The translations under genes were made by a program, and so were the position numbers. The notes under the pieces are model-generated. The model was not told where the DNA came from, did no database searches, and saw only the letters and a list, made by a program, of their open reading frames with translations. Shown piece by piece: positions 46,082-54,124 of a stretch of DNA of 64,000 nt. The stretch lies in NCBI GenBank assembly GCA_902619805.1, contig CACNGC010000003.1:1-64000 (forward strand). The letters run 5' to 3'. This DNA is from an uncultured SAR116 cluster alpha proteobacterium (GTDB taxonomy: Bacteria; Pseudomonadota; Alphaproteobacteria; Puniceispirillales; Marisalimonadaceae). Numbering within the stretch: the first letter of the stretch is position 1; the number at the start of each line of letters is the position of its first letter.

Positions 46082-47782
46082 TTATAAATTTGCTCCGTGA
46101 TTTTTACCCCTTATCTTGTAATTTAAGAGGTTATTAGAGAATTTTGATGAACTTTCTAATTGAGGGTTTACTCCTAAAATTGGAGCGACTCTTGTTACTA
46201 ATTTTTTTACAATAGGAGCAACAACCCAGCCAGCAGTTCTATGCCCAAAGGAAAATTTTTGACCTTTTGGATTGTCAATCATGATAGTTATTATAAATTC
46301 AGGATCATTCATTGGAAATGCACCAGTAAATGCTACAATATTCTCTTTTTTAGAATATCCTCCAGACGGCTTAATTTTTTCAGCTGTGCCTGTTTTCCCT
46401 CCAATTAGATAACCGGGTGCTTCTGCTTTTTTTGCAGTGCCATATTTATTACTTACAACCAGCCTCATAATACTTTTCATTTTTAATGAAGTTTTATTTG
46501 AAATAATAACCTCGTTTTTTTTCTCAGTTTTTCCTTTTATCAATGTTGGATTTACCTTTGCTCCACTATTAACAATAGTCGCGGTTGCAGATGCTAGATG
46601 CATAGGTGTGATTGAGATTCCATGACCATATGAAATTGTCATTGTGCTTAAAACTTTTTTATCTATTAGCACTTGAGGTTTACCTAACTCAGGTATTTCT
46701 AGTGAAAGAATACTTAATAAACCGAGTGATTTAAGATATTTTAATTGGGTTGATGATCCAAATTTTTCAGCTATTTTTGCTGAACCAATGTTACTTGAAT
46801 GAACAATTACTTCTGGAATATTAATAGCATAATTTAGAGGATGAAAGTCGTTTATAATTCTAGAAGAAACTTTTAATGGTTTTGAGACGTCAAAAACATC
46901 ATTTTCATTTATTAAGTTACTATCAAACGCAATAGCAGCCGTAATTAACTTTAAAGTTGACCCCAGTTCATATATGCCTTTAGTAGCTTTATTGAAAAGT
47001 TTATAATTTAATATTGAGTTGTAATTATTCGCATTATAATCTGGAAGTGAAACTATAGAAAACACTTCACCATTTTTTGCATTCATTATTATTCCAGCAC
47101 CGCCTTCTGCTTTAAATTTTTTTATTTGATCTAATAATAATGTTCTAGTTATATGCTGAATACCACTATGAATAGAAAGAGTTACATTGCTGCCATCTTG
47201 AAGTTGACTATCAAACTTTTTCTCTATGCCGGCAATTCCATTGCCATCTATATCTGTTGCGCCAAGAATATGAGCAGCTAGTGTGTTATTAGGATAAATT
47301 CTTTTATTTTTAGTTTCAATTTTTAAACCCTCTATTCCTGCATTTAACAGACTCACATATTCTCTAGGAGATATTTCTTTTAACAAATTAATAAATTTTT
47401 TATTACTATTTAATTTTTTATATAAAACTTTTTCTTCTAATTGAGGAAAGATTTTTATTAGTTTAGCAATTGTTTGATCTATATTCAAAATTTCCTGTGG
47501 ATTTACATTAAGACTTAATGTGTTAATTGTAGTGGCTAGAATTTTATTATTTCTATCGTAAATATTACCTCTTAAACTTTTTGGGATAGATTCATTTTCT
47601 ATTTCTGCATAGACTTTATTTGAAACATTGTTTTTGTTTATGCTAGCAAGTGATATTGTTCTATAGCCAATAATAGTAAAAGACATTATTAACATCACAC
47701 TACAAATTAATAATTTGATTTTACGAAATTTGGATTGATTTTGTTTTCTTACATCTAGATTAAAAAAATCAAATATTTTCAT
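46082..47782 (-). CDS. ftsI: Septal transpeptidase FtsI (PBP3)
   Basis: Class B penicillin-binding protein that cross-links septal peptidoglycan. The 566-residue product has a short cytoplasmic tail, one membrane helix (about 22-44), and a pedestal domain with RGNIYDRNNKILATT near 71-85. The transpeptidase has SxxK S275-T-L-K278, SxN S329-S-N331 and KTGT 463-466. The usual YEPGSTFK is YELGSTLK here, a mild variation with the catalytic residues intact. The ATG overlaps the ftsL stop (ATGA). Confidence 0.95.
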   Translation of the reverse strand: MKIFDFFNLDVRKQNQSKFRKIKLLICSVMLIMSFTIIGYRTISLASINKNNVSNKVYAEIENESIPKSLRGNIYDRNNKILATTINTLSLNVNPQEILNIDQTIAKLIKIFPQLEEKVLYKKLNSNKKFINLLKEISPREYVSLLNAGIEGLKIETKNKRIYPNNTLAAHILGATDIDGNGIAGIEKKFDSQLQDGSNVTLSIHSGIQHITRTLLLDQIKKFKAEGGAGIIMNAKNGEVFSIVSLPDYNANNYNSILNYKLFNKATKGIYELGSTLKLITAAIAFDSNLINENDVFDVSKPLKVSSRIINDFHPLNYAINIPEVIVHSSNIGSAKIAEKFGSSTQLKYLKSLGLLSILSLEIPELGKPQVLIDKKVLSTMTISYGHGISITPMHLASATATIVNSGAKVNPTLIKGKTEKKNEVIISNKTSLKMKSIMRLVVSNKYGTAKKAEAPGYLIGGKTGTAEKIKPSGGYSKKENIVAFTGAFPMNDPEFIITIMIDNPKGQKFSFGHRTAGWVVAPIVKKLVTRVAPILGVNPQLESSSKFSNNLLNYKIRGKNHGANL

Positions 47783-48084
47783 TTTTTTTCACCATTACTG
47801 AAGGTACTAGTTGCACTTACAAGATCATTTAAATTCCATATATCTGTTGGTAAAACTTCTCTAAGCTCTAATTTATCTAAAGCAATTTTTTCTATTCTAT
47901 CAGGACGTTTTAGATAACTAAGCTCAGCTTTCAAAATATTTATATTTGACTGAGCACTCTTTATATTATTTTTAATTTGTGTGAGCTCTATTTCTTTTTT
48001 TGTAATGAAATGTTTGATTTGGTAAAGCGAGACCCCTGCAAAAAGTATTACAAAAAAAATCAAAGAAGATGTATACTTTATCAT
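47779..48084 (-). CDS. ftsL: Cell division protein FtsL
   Basis: Small bitopic divisome protein that forms a coiled coil with FtsB and activates FtsWI. The 101-residue product has a membrane helix at about 4-20 (SLIFFVILFAGVSLYQI). A periplasmic heptad-like coil (about 25-62) follows, then the short LKRPDRIEKIALDKLEL segment, the recognisable FtsL/FtsB tail pattern. Sequence similarity in this family is always low; position between rsmH and ftsI with ATGA overlaps on both sides is strong support. Confidence 0.85.
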   Translation of the reverse strand: MIKYTSSLIFFVILFAGVSLYQIKHFITKKEIELTQIKNNIKSAQSNINILKAELSYLKRPDRIEKIALDKLELREVLPTDIWNLNDLVSATSTFSNGEKK

Positions 48085-49034
48085 GCTATTTCTCCAAATA
48101 TAGATGAAAAATGTGTACGTTTTGCAATTCGTAATTTTGCAGATCTAGATCTTTTATTTATGCAAATCTCTTTTGCAGATGGTAGAATAGGTTTTTTTGT
48201 TAATATTTCAAAACTTGGATTTTCTTTTGGACGCTCAGGTAAATGTCTTGAAAAGGAATTGTTTCGTAAACATTTGTGAAAGAAATTCTTTACAATCTTG
48301 TCTTCAATTGAATGGAAAGAAACTACAACTAATCTACCTTCTGGTAATAAAACTTTTTCTGCAGCTATTAATCCTTCTTCTAATTCTTTGATTTCGTCAT
48401 TTAAATATATACGAATTGCTTGAAACGTTTTTGTAGCTAGATCTATTTTACTTTTCTTTTTGGGTATGGCATTTCTTACTATATCAGCAAGTTGACCTGT
48501 CGTTTTAATTTTATTAATTGATCTTTGATGTATAATATTTTTAGCTATTCTTCTTGAATACACCTCGTCTCCAAGTTCATAAATTATATTGGCAAGAGTT
48601 ACTTCTTCAACTTCGTTTAAAAATTCCTCTGCAGTTGGGCCTTCAGATGACATTCTCATATCAAGAGGGCCATCTAACTTGAAAGAAAAACCTCTATCTT
48701 GGGTATCTAATTGAGGACTTGAGACACCAAGATCAAAAACAACTCCTGCAACTTTGTATATTTTAAGTTCTTTTAAAAATGTACCTAGTTCAGAAAATTT
48801 CCCTTTTTTAAAATAAAATCTATCTGCATAACTTCTTTTTAAAACATCTGCATGAGCTTTAGCATTAGGATCTCTATCAATTGCAACAACTTTACAATTT
48901 TGATTGCTTAAAATAGCTTTGGTATATCCTCCCAAACCAAAAGTTGCATCAACATAAATCTCGTTTTTTGTTAAAGATAGTGCGTTTATTACCTCATCAA
49001 GCAAAACTGGAATATGTAAAACTTTATCATTCAT
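48081..49034 (-). CDS. rsmH: 16S rRNA m4C1402 methyltransferase RsmH (MraW)
   Basis: Methylates N4 of C1402 in the 16S decoding centre. The 317-residue product starts with HIPVLLDEVI, SAM motif I YVDATFGLGGYTKAIL near 27-42, GVVFDLGVSSPQLDTQDRGFSF, then DGPLDMRMS. The C-terminal VVSFHSIEDKIVKNFF and a KPILPSAKEICINKRSRSAKLRIA tail close it. All are standard. It is the second gene after mraZ (15-nt gap) and overlaps ftsL (ATGA). Confidence 0.97.
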   Translation of the reverse strand: MNDKVLHIPVLLDEVINALSLTKNEIYVDATFGLGGYTKAILSNQNCKVVAIDRDPNAKAHADVLKRSYADRFYFKKGKFSELGTFLKELKIYKVAGVVFDLGVSSPQLDTQDRGFSFKLDGPLDMRMSSEGPTAEEFLNEVEEVTLANIIYELGDEVYSRRIAKNIIHQRSINKIKTTGQLADIVRNAIPKKKSKIDLATKTFQAIRIYLNDEIKELEEGLIAAEKVLLPEGRLVVVSFHSIEDKIVKNFFHKCLRNNSFSRHLPERPKENPSFEILTKKPILPSAKEICINKRSRSAKLRIAKRTHFSSIFGEIA

Positions 49035-49049
49035 TTTAATAGTGCTTAC

Positions 49050-49493
49050 TCAATTTTTTTTTAAAATTAATTTAGGCGGACCTTTTTCTCTTAAAATTTG
49101 CTTAGATTTCATATATTGATTTTCATACTCTGAGGGAGACCAAATATAAAATGATTCTCCAATACCCATAAAAACAGCCTTATTTGAGAGTTCTGCAAAG
49201 TTCATGAGAGTATCTGGAATGACTACTCTACCATTTATATCAAATTTGATTTCAAAGGAATCTGCCATCATCATCCTTAAAAGAAATGCATTGTCAGATA
49301 AAGCGTCTAACTCGTCTATAGCATTTATATATGTTTGCATTCGAGTTGAGGTGGTTCCTTCTATGCATTTAAATTGAAGGCTTTTAAATAAAATTAAACT
49401 TTCATTTGTTTTTTCTAAATTAACTCGAAATGACGCTGGAATAGATACTCTACATTTTAAATCAATCTTATTATGTGAGGTTGATAAAAACAT
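49050..49493 (-). CDS. mraZ: Transcriptional regulator MraZ
   Basis: First gene of the division and cell-wall cluster; in known bacteria MraZ binds repeated sites before its own gene and regulates the operon. The 147-residue product has two tandem SpoVT/AbrB-like swapped-hairpin halves, seen as KCRVSIPASFR (14-24) and NGRVVIPDTLM (near 85-95). The C-terminal half has KAVFMGIGESFYIWSP. A TTTAGGAT precedes the ATG at 49493. Four regularly spaced candidate operator boxes lie 96-130 bp upstream. Confidence 0.94.
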   Translation of the reverse strand: MFLSTSHNKIDLKCRVSIPASFRVNLEKTNESLILFKSLQFKCIEGTTSTRMQTYINAIDELDALSDNAFLLRMMMADSFEIKFDINGRVVIPDTLMNFAELSNKAVFMGIGESFYIWSPSEYENQYMKSKQILREKGPPKLILKKN

Positions 49494-49588
49494 TGATTTT
49501 AATATCCTAAATTAAAAATAATAAAAATGCATAAATTCCAAACTTTTAATTCCAAATAAAGTTGCCTTAGCAATAATTAATAATTTAA

Positions 49589-49623
49589 TGGGATAACATG
49601 GGATATTGTGGTAGTCAATGGGA
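49589..49623. promoter_or_regulatory. Four-box candidate MraZ operator
   Basis: On the + strand TGGGA begins at 49589, 49599 and 49619, and TGGTA at 49609. This gives four boxes at exactly 10-bp spacing (5-bp box, 5-bp spacer), one per helical turn on one DNA face. The known E. coli MraZ site is direct repeats of TGGGN separated by 5 nt upstream of mraZ. A minus-strand TTGACT (49613-49618) lies between boxes 3 and 4 and could be the mraZ -35. The matching -10 (TATCCC, 49590-49595) is weak and overlaps box 1. Overlap of boxes and promoter fits repression. Confidence 0.75.
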
Positions 49624-49677
49624 AATATTAACCATTCTATAGTAATATTTAAGCAAATTTATTTATTTATTAATTGT

Positions 49678-50018
49678 GTCAGAGAGCGATAAGCCGGGTT
49701 TTGTATCAAAAAATTATGATTGTAGTTATTAATCTTGAAAATTTGTTACCAAATTTTTCTAGCGACCTACCCAAGAAACTTTGTAGAAATTCAAAACAAG
49801 TTTCTTCTATTTGGTCTTGCTCTAGGTGGGGTTTGCCATGCCATTTTTATTACTAAAAATGCGGTGTGCTCTTACCACACCTTTTCACCCTTACCAAATT
49901 GGCGGTATATTTTCTGCGGCACTTTCCCTAGGGTTGCCCCTGCTGGAGGTTATCCAGCACCTTATTCCTATAGAGCCCGGACTTTCCTCTTTAAAAAGCA
50001 ACTACATAGCTCTCTGAC
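49678..50018 (-). ncRNA. rnpB: RNase P RNA (bacterial type A)
   Basis: Catalytic RNA that matures tRNA 5' ends. On the minus strand the 341-nt sequence opens with P1 GTCAGAGAGC, pairing with 3'-terminal GCTCTCTGAC. P2 is TGTAGTT with AACTACA. The universal GAGGAAAGTCCGGGC, AGGGTGAAA, GGTAAGAGCACACCGC, AGAGCAAGACCAAATAG, GGGTAGGTCGCT and ACCCGGCTTATCG all appear in order. An AT-rich P12 (ATTTTT/AAAAAT) and P18 (AAAATTTG/CAAATTTT closing a GTAA tetraloop) are present. P3 is nearly absent. The position before mraZ is common in alphaproteobacteria. Confidence 0.95.
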
Positions 50019-50024
50019 AAAATA

Positions 50025-50052
50025 AAGATATAAGTTTTAAATTTTAGGTCAA
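50025..50052 (-). promoter_or_regulatory. Predicted rnpB promoter
   Basis: On the minus strand TTGACC (50047-50052), a 16-nt spacer, and TATCTT (50025-50030). The 5' G of the P1 helix (50018) is 7 nt downstream, exactly where transcription should start. The agreement between promoter spacing and the RNA fold supports both calls. Confidence 0.6.
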
Positions 50053-50066
50053 TACAAACTTTAATT

Positions 50067-51881
50067 TTATGGGATATTTATATCGTCATTTAAAATTTGT
50101 AGTTCAAGCCATTTATTTTCAGTTTCAGAAATCATTTTTTTAAGATTTGTTATTTCAATAACTGCTTTATCAAAGGCTTTTCTGTTATTTTTAAATAAAT
50201 CTGTATCATTTAAAATAGTTTCATGCTCTTTGAGCTCTTTTTCTAATTTTTCAATTTTTAAGGGTAACATCTCCAAATTATAAGTATCTTTATAGCTCAT
50301 TTTCTTTGTATTAAACTTTTTAGATATTATTTTCTTATTTGAAATTTTAGTTTTAACTGGATCATTGATTATTTTTAATTTTTCTAGTCCAAATTTCTCA
50401 TAATAGTCTGAGAAATTGCCTTCATGCTTTAAAATTCTATTGTTGTTTTCAAATACAATAAGTTTTTCTACAGTGTTATCTAAAAAAAATCTGTCATGGC
50501 TTATTATTAATACAGTACCATCATAGTTTTTAATTGATGTTTCTAATAAATTAAGAGTATCAAAATCTAAGTCATTAGTAGGTTCATCTAAAATTAAAAA
50601 GTTATGTTTATTTAAAAATAATTTAGCTAGTGATAATCTTACTTTTTCCCCGCCAGAAAGTGTTAAGTTGCTCTGCAAAGATTTTTTTTCATCAAATAGA
50701 AATTTTTTTAAATATGATAAGACATGTATCTTATCACCCATGAAATCTAAATAGTCTCCATTTTCTGCAAGTGTGCTCCATGGTGTTTTGTTTAGATTTA
50801 TGCTTTGTTTATTTTGATCAAAATATTTAACATTTACATTTGCACCAAATTTAATTTTCCCGTTTTTGGGAGGGTATATTCCCTGTAAAATTTTAACTAA
50901 AGTACTTTTCCCTGAACCATTTGCACCTATTATTCCAATGCGATCATCTCTTCTGATTTTTAAGTTTAACTTGGAGAAAATATTTTCATTCTCATTTTTT
51001 ATATTATAAGAAAAAGACAAATCGTATGTTTCAATTATATTTAGTGCAGATTCATTTGTTTTATTAAGAATTATATTTAATGGTTTTTTTACTATTGCAG
51101 TTGTGCTTTCATAATTTTTAGACAGTTTTTCCAAATCTCTTAATCGCCCTATATTTCTTTTTCTTCGTGCTGATATTCCTTCAACAGCCCATTTTTTTTC
51201 AGATTTTATTTTTTGTTTTAATTTATGAGATTTCATTTTTTCAACTTCTATCACTTCATTAGTCCAACTTTGAAAGTTACTATAAGGACCTTCTCTTTTT
51301 AAAATTTGGGCTTGATGTATCCAAAAAGTTTTTGTAGAAATTTTTTTTAGAAATTCTTGGTCATGGCTTACTATGATTATAGTTTTATTCAAAGATAAAA
51401 GCTTTTTTTCTAACCAATCTATAGTTGGCAGGTCAAGGTGGTTGGTTGGTTCATCTAATAGTAATAATTCTGATTCACTGAGAATTAATTTCGCAAGATA
51501 AATTTTACGAATTTCACCTCCTGATAATTTATTTTTTAAATTAATTTTTTTTAGATTTAATTCTTCAATAATTTCTTTTGTTCTAGACAAGTTAGGATGT
51601 TGATTGTCTTGAGACAAAAATTCTAAAAGATTATTAATAGAAGGCTCAGGAGGATCTTGTTCCAAAAAGTCTATTTTCATGTTAGGTGCAATCCAAATAC
51701 TACCAGAATCACATTCTTCTTTATTTTTTAAGAGGCTTAATAATGAGCTTTTACCGCATCCATTTTGCCCTACCAAAACAATTCTATCAAATTGATGAAT
51801 TGAGATATTTATATTCTCTAATAAAACTCTATTTGATTGAGACATTTTAAAATCTTGAAAGGTAATTAAAGTTTTAGGCAT
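50067..51881 (-). CDS. uup: ABC-F ATPase, Uup-like
   Basis: Cytoplasmic ABC-F protein of the Uup branch, linked in E. coli to ribosome function and precise transposon excision. The 604-residue product has two ABC domains: GQNGCGKSSLLSL near 36-48 with SGGEIRKIYLAKLIL, and GANGSGKSTLVKIL with SGGEKVRLSLAKLFL. A Lys-rich linker and a C-terminal extension (about 520-604) with predicted coiled coil (LPLKIEKLEKELKEHE) also mark Uup. No membrane segments. It overlaps the djlA-like gene by 8 nt and ends 48 nt before the rnpB 5' end. Confidence 0.9.
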   Translation of the reverse strand: MPKTLITFQDFKMSQSNRVLLENINISIHQFDRIVLVGQNGCGKSSLLSLLKNKEECDSGSIWIAPNMKIDFLEQDPPEPSINNLLEFLSQDNQHPNLSRTKEIIEELNLKKINLKNKLSGGEIRKIYLAKLILSESELLLLDEPTNHLDLPTIDWLEKKLLSLNKTIIIVSHDQEFLKKISTKTFWIHQAQILKREGPYSNFQSWTNEVIEVEKMKSHKLKQKIKSEKKWAVEGISARRKRNIGRLRDLEKLSKNYESTTAIVKKPLNIILNKTNESALNIIETYDLSFSYNIKNENENIFSKLNLKIRRDDRIGIIGANGSGKSTLVKILQGIYPPKNGKIKFGANVNVKYFDQNKQSINLNKTPWSTLAENGDYLDFMGDKIHVLSYLKKFLFDEKKSLQSNLTLSGGEKVRLSLAKLFLNKHNFLILDEPTNDLDFDTLNLLETSIKNYDGTVLIISHDRFFLDNTVEKLIVFENNNRILKHEGNFSDYYEKFGLEKLKIINDPVKTKISNKKIISKKFNTKKMSYKDTYNLEMLPLKIEKLEKELKEHETILNDTDLFKNNRKAFDKAVIEITNLKKMISETENKWLELQILNDDINIP

Positions 51882-52608
51882 TTAAATCATACTTTTTATT
51901 TTTAATTAAATCCCATGCATTATTTATTTCTTTTAGTCTATATGTATTTGTTTCTATTATATCTTGAGGGACACCTTGAGCAATTAATCTGTCAGGATGA
52001 TGTTTCATTGCAAGAGTTTTCCACCTATTTTTAATTTCTTCTAATTGCGCATTTTTTGAAACACCTAGCGTTTGGTATGGATCTATAAAATTATTCAGTT
52101 TTGAATAACAAATTCTCTCAAAATCTTGATCTGAAAAACCAAAAATATTGCTAACCTCTTTCAGATAAATTTTTTCTTGGTTCGTTATTTTACCATCTGC
52201 TTCTGCTATTATCACCAGTAAGTTAAGAAGTTCTTCTAATACAGATGAGTTTTTTTCTAATAGATTAGATATTTGTTTTGCGTAAACTTCAAAACCATCT
52301 GTTGTTTCTTTTGCTTGATCCCAAAGTCTTGCAACATTTTTTATTTCATTATCTGGAACGTTTATTTTTTCTTTGAATGCTTTTATTTCACTTTTAGTGA
52401 CTTTACCGTCAGCTTTGGCCATTTTAGCAGAAAGAACAATTACACCAATGGTAAATCCAATTTGTTTTAATGCGAGTTTTTCTGGTAGCTTTTGTTTTAT
52501 TTTAAATTTATCAAGAGCATGTCCTGCCACACCGCCTAGAAGCGCTCCTATTGGGCCACCTAACGCAAATCCAGTTGTACCACCAATAATTTTCCCCCAA
52601 ATAGTCAT
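51874..52608 (-). CDS. DjlA-like co-chaperone with TerB and J domains
   Basis: Probably a membrane-associated partner of DnaK. The 244-residue product starts with a Gly-rich hydrophobic stretch (about 5-32, GGTTGFALGGPIGALLGG) that may insert into or pack on the membrane. A TerB-like helical domain (about 50-165) has repeated acidic AKADGKVT and AEADGKIT motifs. A C-terminal J domain (about 178-240) has the HPD motif in MKHHPDRL. This TerB-J layout is that of DjlA. A candidate minus-strand promoter puts transcription start almost at the ATG; no Shine-Dalgarno is visible. uup follows with an 8-nt overlap. Confidence 0.85.
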   Translation of the reverse strand: MTIWGKIIGGTTGFALGGPIGALLGGVAGHALDKFKIKQKLPEKLALKQIGFTIGVIVLSAKMAKADGKVTKSEIKAFKEKINVPDNEIKNVARLWDQAKETTDGFEVYAKQISNLLEKNSSVLEELLNLLVIIAEADGKITNQEKIYLKEVSNIFGFSDQDFERICYSKLNNFIDPYQTLGVSKNAQLEEIKNRWKTLAMKHHPDRLIAQGVPQDIIETNTYRLKEINNAWDLIKNKKYDLNA

Positions 52609-52654
52609 AATCTATCTATTACAATTAAGATTCATCTCATTCAAGAAAATTAAA

Positions 52655-52715
52655 TTGGATTAGGTTAATAAATATGTATAACTTATTTTTTAGGTAAGCT
52701 TATTTTAAGGAGCTT
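52655..52715 (+). promoter_or_regulatory. tusA promoter with hairpin over the ribosome site
   Basis: TTGGAT (52655-52660), a 16-nt spacer, then TATAAC (52677-52682) form a plausible promoter. In the short leader, AAGCT (52696-52700) and AGCTT (52711-52715) can pair around a loop holding most of the Shine-Dalgarno AAGGAG (52707-52712), followed by a T run. This could limit ribosome access or act as a weak attenuator; with only five base pairs it is tentative. Confidence 0.35.
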
Positions 52716-52718
52716 TTT

Positions 52719-52946
52719 TTGATAGAAGAACATGATTTTATTGGATTAAAATGTCCTCTTCCTGTTTTAAAGGCAAAAAGAGTATTGAAGAATTTGATAA
52801 ATGGAAAAAAAGTAACATTTATTTCAGATGACCCTGCTAGCCCTATAGACTTTACTCATTTTTCAGAAAATGAAGGTTATGAAATTTCAATTAAAAGCAC
52901 ATCAAAAGGTATACATTATTTTACAATGTATAAGAATGAAATTTAA
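52719..52946 (+). CDS. tusA: TusA/SirA-family sulfur carrier protein
   Basis: Small cytoplasmic persulfide carrier. In known cells TusA passes sulfur from IscS towards tRNA 2-thiouridine, and relatives serve sulfur metabolism or molybdenum cofactor work. The 75-residue product has the signature CPLP (C12-P13-x-P15) after a short beta strand and the typical TFISDDPASPIDFTHF segment. It starts at TTG 52719, since a strong AAGGAG lies 6 nt upstream and no early ATG exists. plsC follows after 19 nt. The exact carrier role is inferred from the family; a TusA paralogue cannot be excluded. Confidence 0.85.
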   Translation: MIEEHDFIGLKCPLPVLKAKRVLKNLINGKKVTFISDDPASPIDFTHFSENEGYEISIKSTSKGIHYFTMYKNEI

Positions 52947-52965
52947 AATACTAGGGTAACAGAGA

Positions 52966-53703
52966 ATGATATTTTTAAGATCTCTTTTATTCAATATACA
53001 ATTCTATTTAGGTACGAGTATATTAGTAACGATATGCCTTCCATGTCTCTTATTTCCAAGAAGAATAGTTATCTTTGTAAATAAAATTTGGTGTTCTTTA
53101 ATGACTAAAGGAATGAAATGGTGGTTAAATACTGAAATAAAAATTATAGGACAAATCCCATCAAAAGATCGAGTTGTTATATATGCAATTAAACATCAAT
53201 CAGCTTGGGAAACTGTTTTTTGCACTCATCTGTTTTCGATGCCATCAATAATTTTAAAAAAAGCTCTAATTTTTTTGCCTGTGATTGGATTATATTTTTT
53301 AAGAGCAGGGGCTATTCCTATAACGAGGGATCAGGGTTTAAATGCACTAAGAAAAATGGGTAGAAATGCAAAAAAAGCAGTTAAAGAAAATAGATCTATG
53401 ATGATTTTCCCTCAAGGCACAAGAGTAAATCCTGGAATTTCTTCAAAAGACAAGCCATATCTACCAGGAGTTTTTTTCTTATATTCCCAAGCCAAAGTTC
53501 CTGTTGTTCCTGTGGCTCATAATGCAGGATTACTATGGCCCAAAAATAGTTTTTTAAAGTATCCTAATAGACTTAGATCCAAATCTGTTACTATCCAGAT
53601 TCTTCCAGAAATAAAGCCAGGGTTGTCAAAGCAAGAATTTTTGACAAAATTAGAAAATATTATAGAAACTGAATCAGATAAACTTATAAAGTTGGAGAAA
53701 TAA
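52966..53703 (+). CDS. plsC: 1-acyl-sn-glycerol-3-phosphate acyltransferase (PlsC-like)
   Basis: Makes phosphatidic acid from lysophosphatidic acid at the inner membrane. The 245-residue product has N-terminal hydrophobic segments (about 4-32), acyltransferase block I with H77 in KHQSAWE, a middle AIPITRD (block II), and block III FPQGTR at 148-153, then a late VPVVPVAHNAG. Block I is HX4E (E82) rather than the usual HX4D. The rest of the family pattern is intact. DUF2237 starts directly after the stop codon. A lyso-lipid acyltransferase with another acceptor remains possible. Confidence 0.88.
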   Translation: MIFLRSLLFNIQFYLGTSILVTICLPCLLFPRRIVIFVNKIWCSLMTKGMKWWLNTEIKIIGQIPSKDRVVIYAIKHQSAWETVFCTHLFSMPSIILKKALIFLPVIGLYFLRAGAIPITRDQGLNALRKMGRNAKKAVKENRSMMIFPQGTRVNPGISSKDKPYLPGVFFLYSQAKVPVVPVAHNAGLLWPKNSFLKYPNRLRSKSVTIQILPEIKPGLSKQEFLTKLENIIETESDKLIKLEK

Positions 53704-54108
53704 ATGGATGGACTATATAAAAGAGGGTGGAATAACAAACAACTTAATGTTCTTGGTAGCGAACTTGAAGCATGTAGTTCATCTCAAAATAAAAATGGAA
53801 TTGTAACTGGATTTTATAGAGATAATTGTTGTAATACTGGCCCAGACGATTTCGGATTACACACTGTTTGTTGCATAATGACTGAAACTTTTTTAACTTT
53901 TTCAAAATCAGTTGGGAATGACTTAAGTGCCCCTATACCTGAATATAACTTTAAAGGTTTAAGAGAGGGGGATCGTTGGTGCCTCTGCGCTTTAAGATGG
54001 AAAGAGGCATTTGAAGCTGGAAATGCGCCTAAAGTAATTTTAAGAAGCACTAACATAGCAACCATTTCAGTAGTAAAATTAGAGGATTTAAAAAAATATT
54101 CTGTATAA
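53704..54108 (+). CDS. DUF2237 family protein
   Basis: A 134-residue soluble protein of a conserved but uncharacterised bacterial family. It shows NVLGSELEACS near 15, GFYRDNCCNTGPDDFGLHTVCC near 36-57, MTETFLTFSKSVGNDLSAPIPE and GDRWCLCALRWKEA. It has several conserved cysteines (28, 42-43, 56-57, and the WCLC pair near 92-94), suggesting metal or disulfide chemistry, though no role is established. It starts at the base after the plsC stop and is probably translated from the same mRNA as tusA and plsC. Confidence 0.85.
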   Translation: MDGLYKRGWNNKQLNVLGSELEACSSSQNKNGIVTGFYRDNCCNTGPDDFGLHTVCCIMTETFLTFSKSVGNDLSAPIPEYNFKGLREGDRWCLCALRWKEAFEAGNAPKVILRSTNIATISVVKLEDLKKYSV

Positions 54109-54124
54109 TTGAAGGGGAGAAATA

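Noticed and set aside
49666-49675. Short TTTA repeats as a repeat array or CRISPR
   Set aside because: Only a few 4-bp units of simple sequence; no repeat-spacer structure anywhere in the window.
49625-49677. Intrinsic terminator after rnpB
   Set aside because: The sequence is AT-rich with ATTT repeats but forms no stable stem followed by T residues in the rnpB direction.
49678-50018. tmRNA or other large RNA instead of RNase P
   Set aside because: GAGGAAAGTCCGGGC, AGAGCAAGACCAAATAG and ACCCGGCTTATCG are RNase P signatures, and no tRNA-like end or tag frame is present.
49674-50025. Open frames of 60-96 codons on the + strand
   Set aside because: They lie antisense across the RNase P RNA, which has full helix support; such frames are known annotation artefacts over rnpB.
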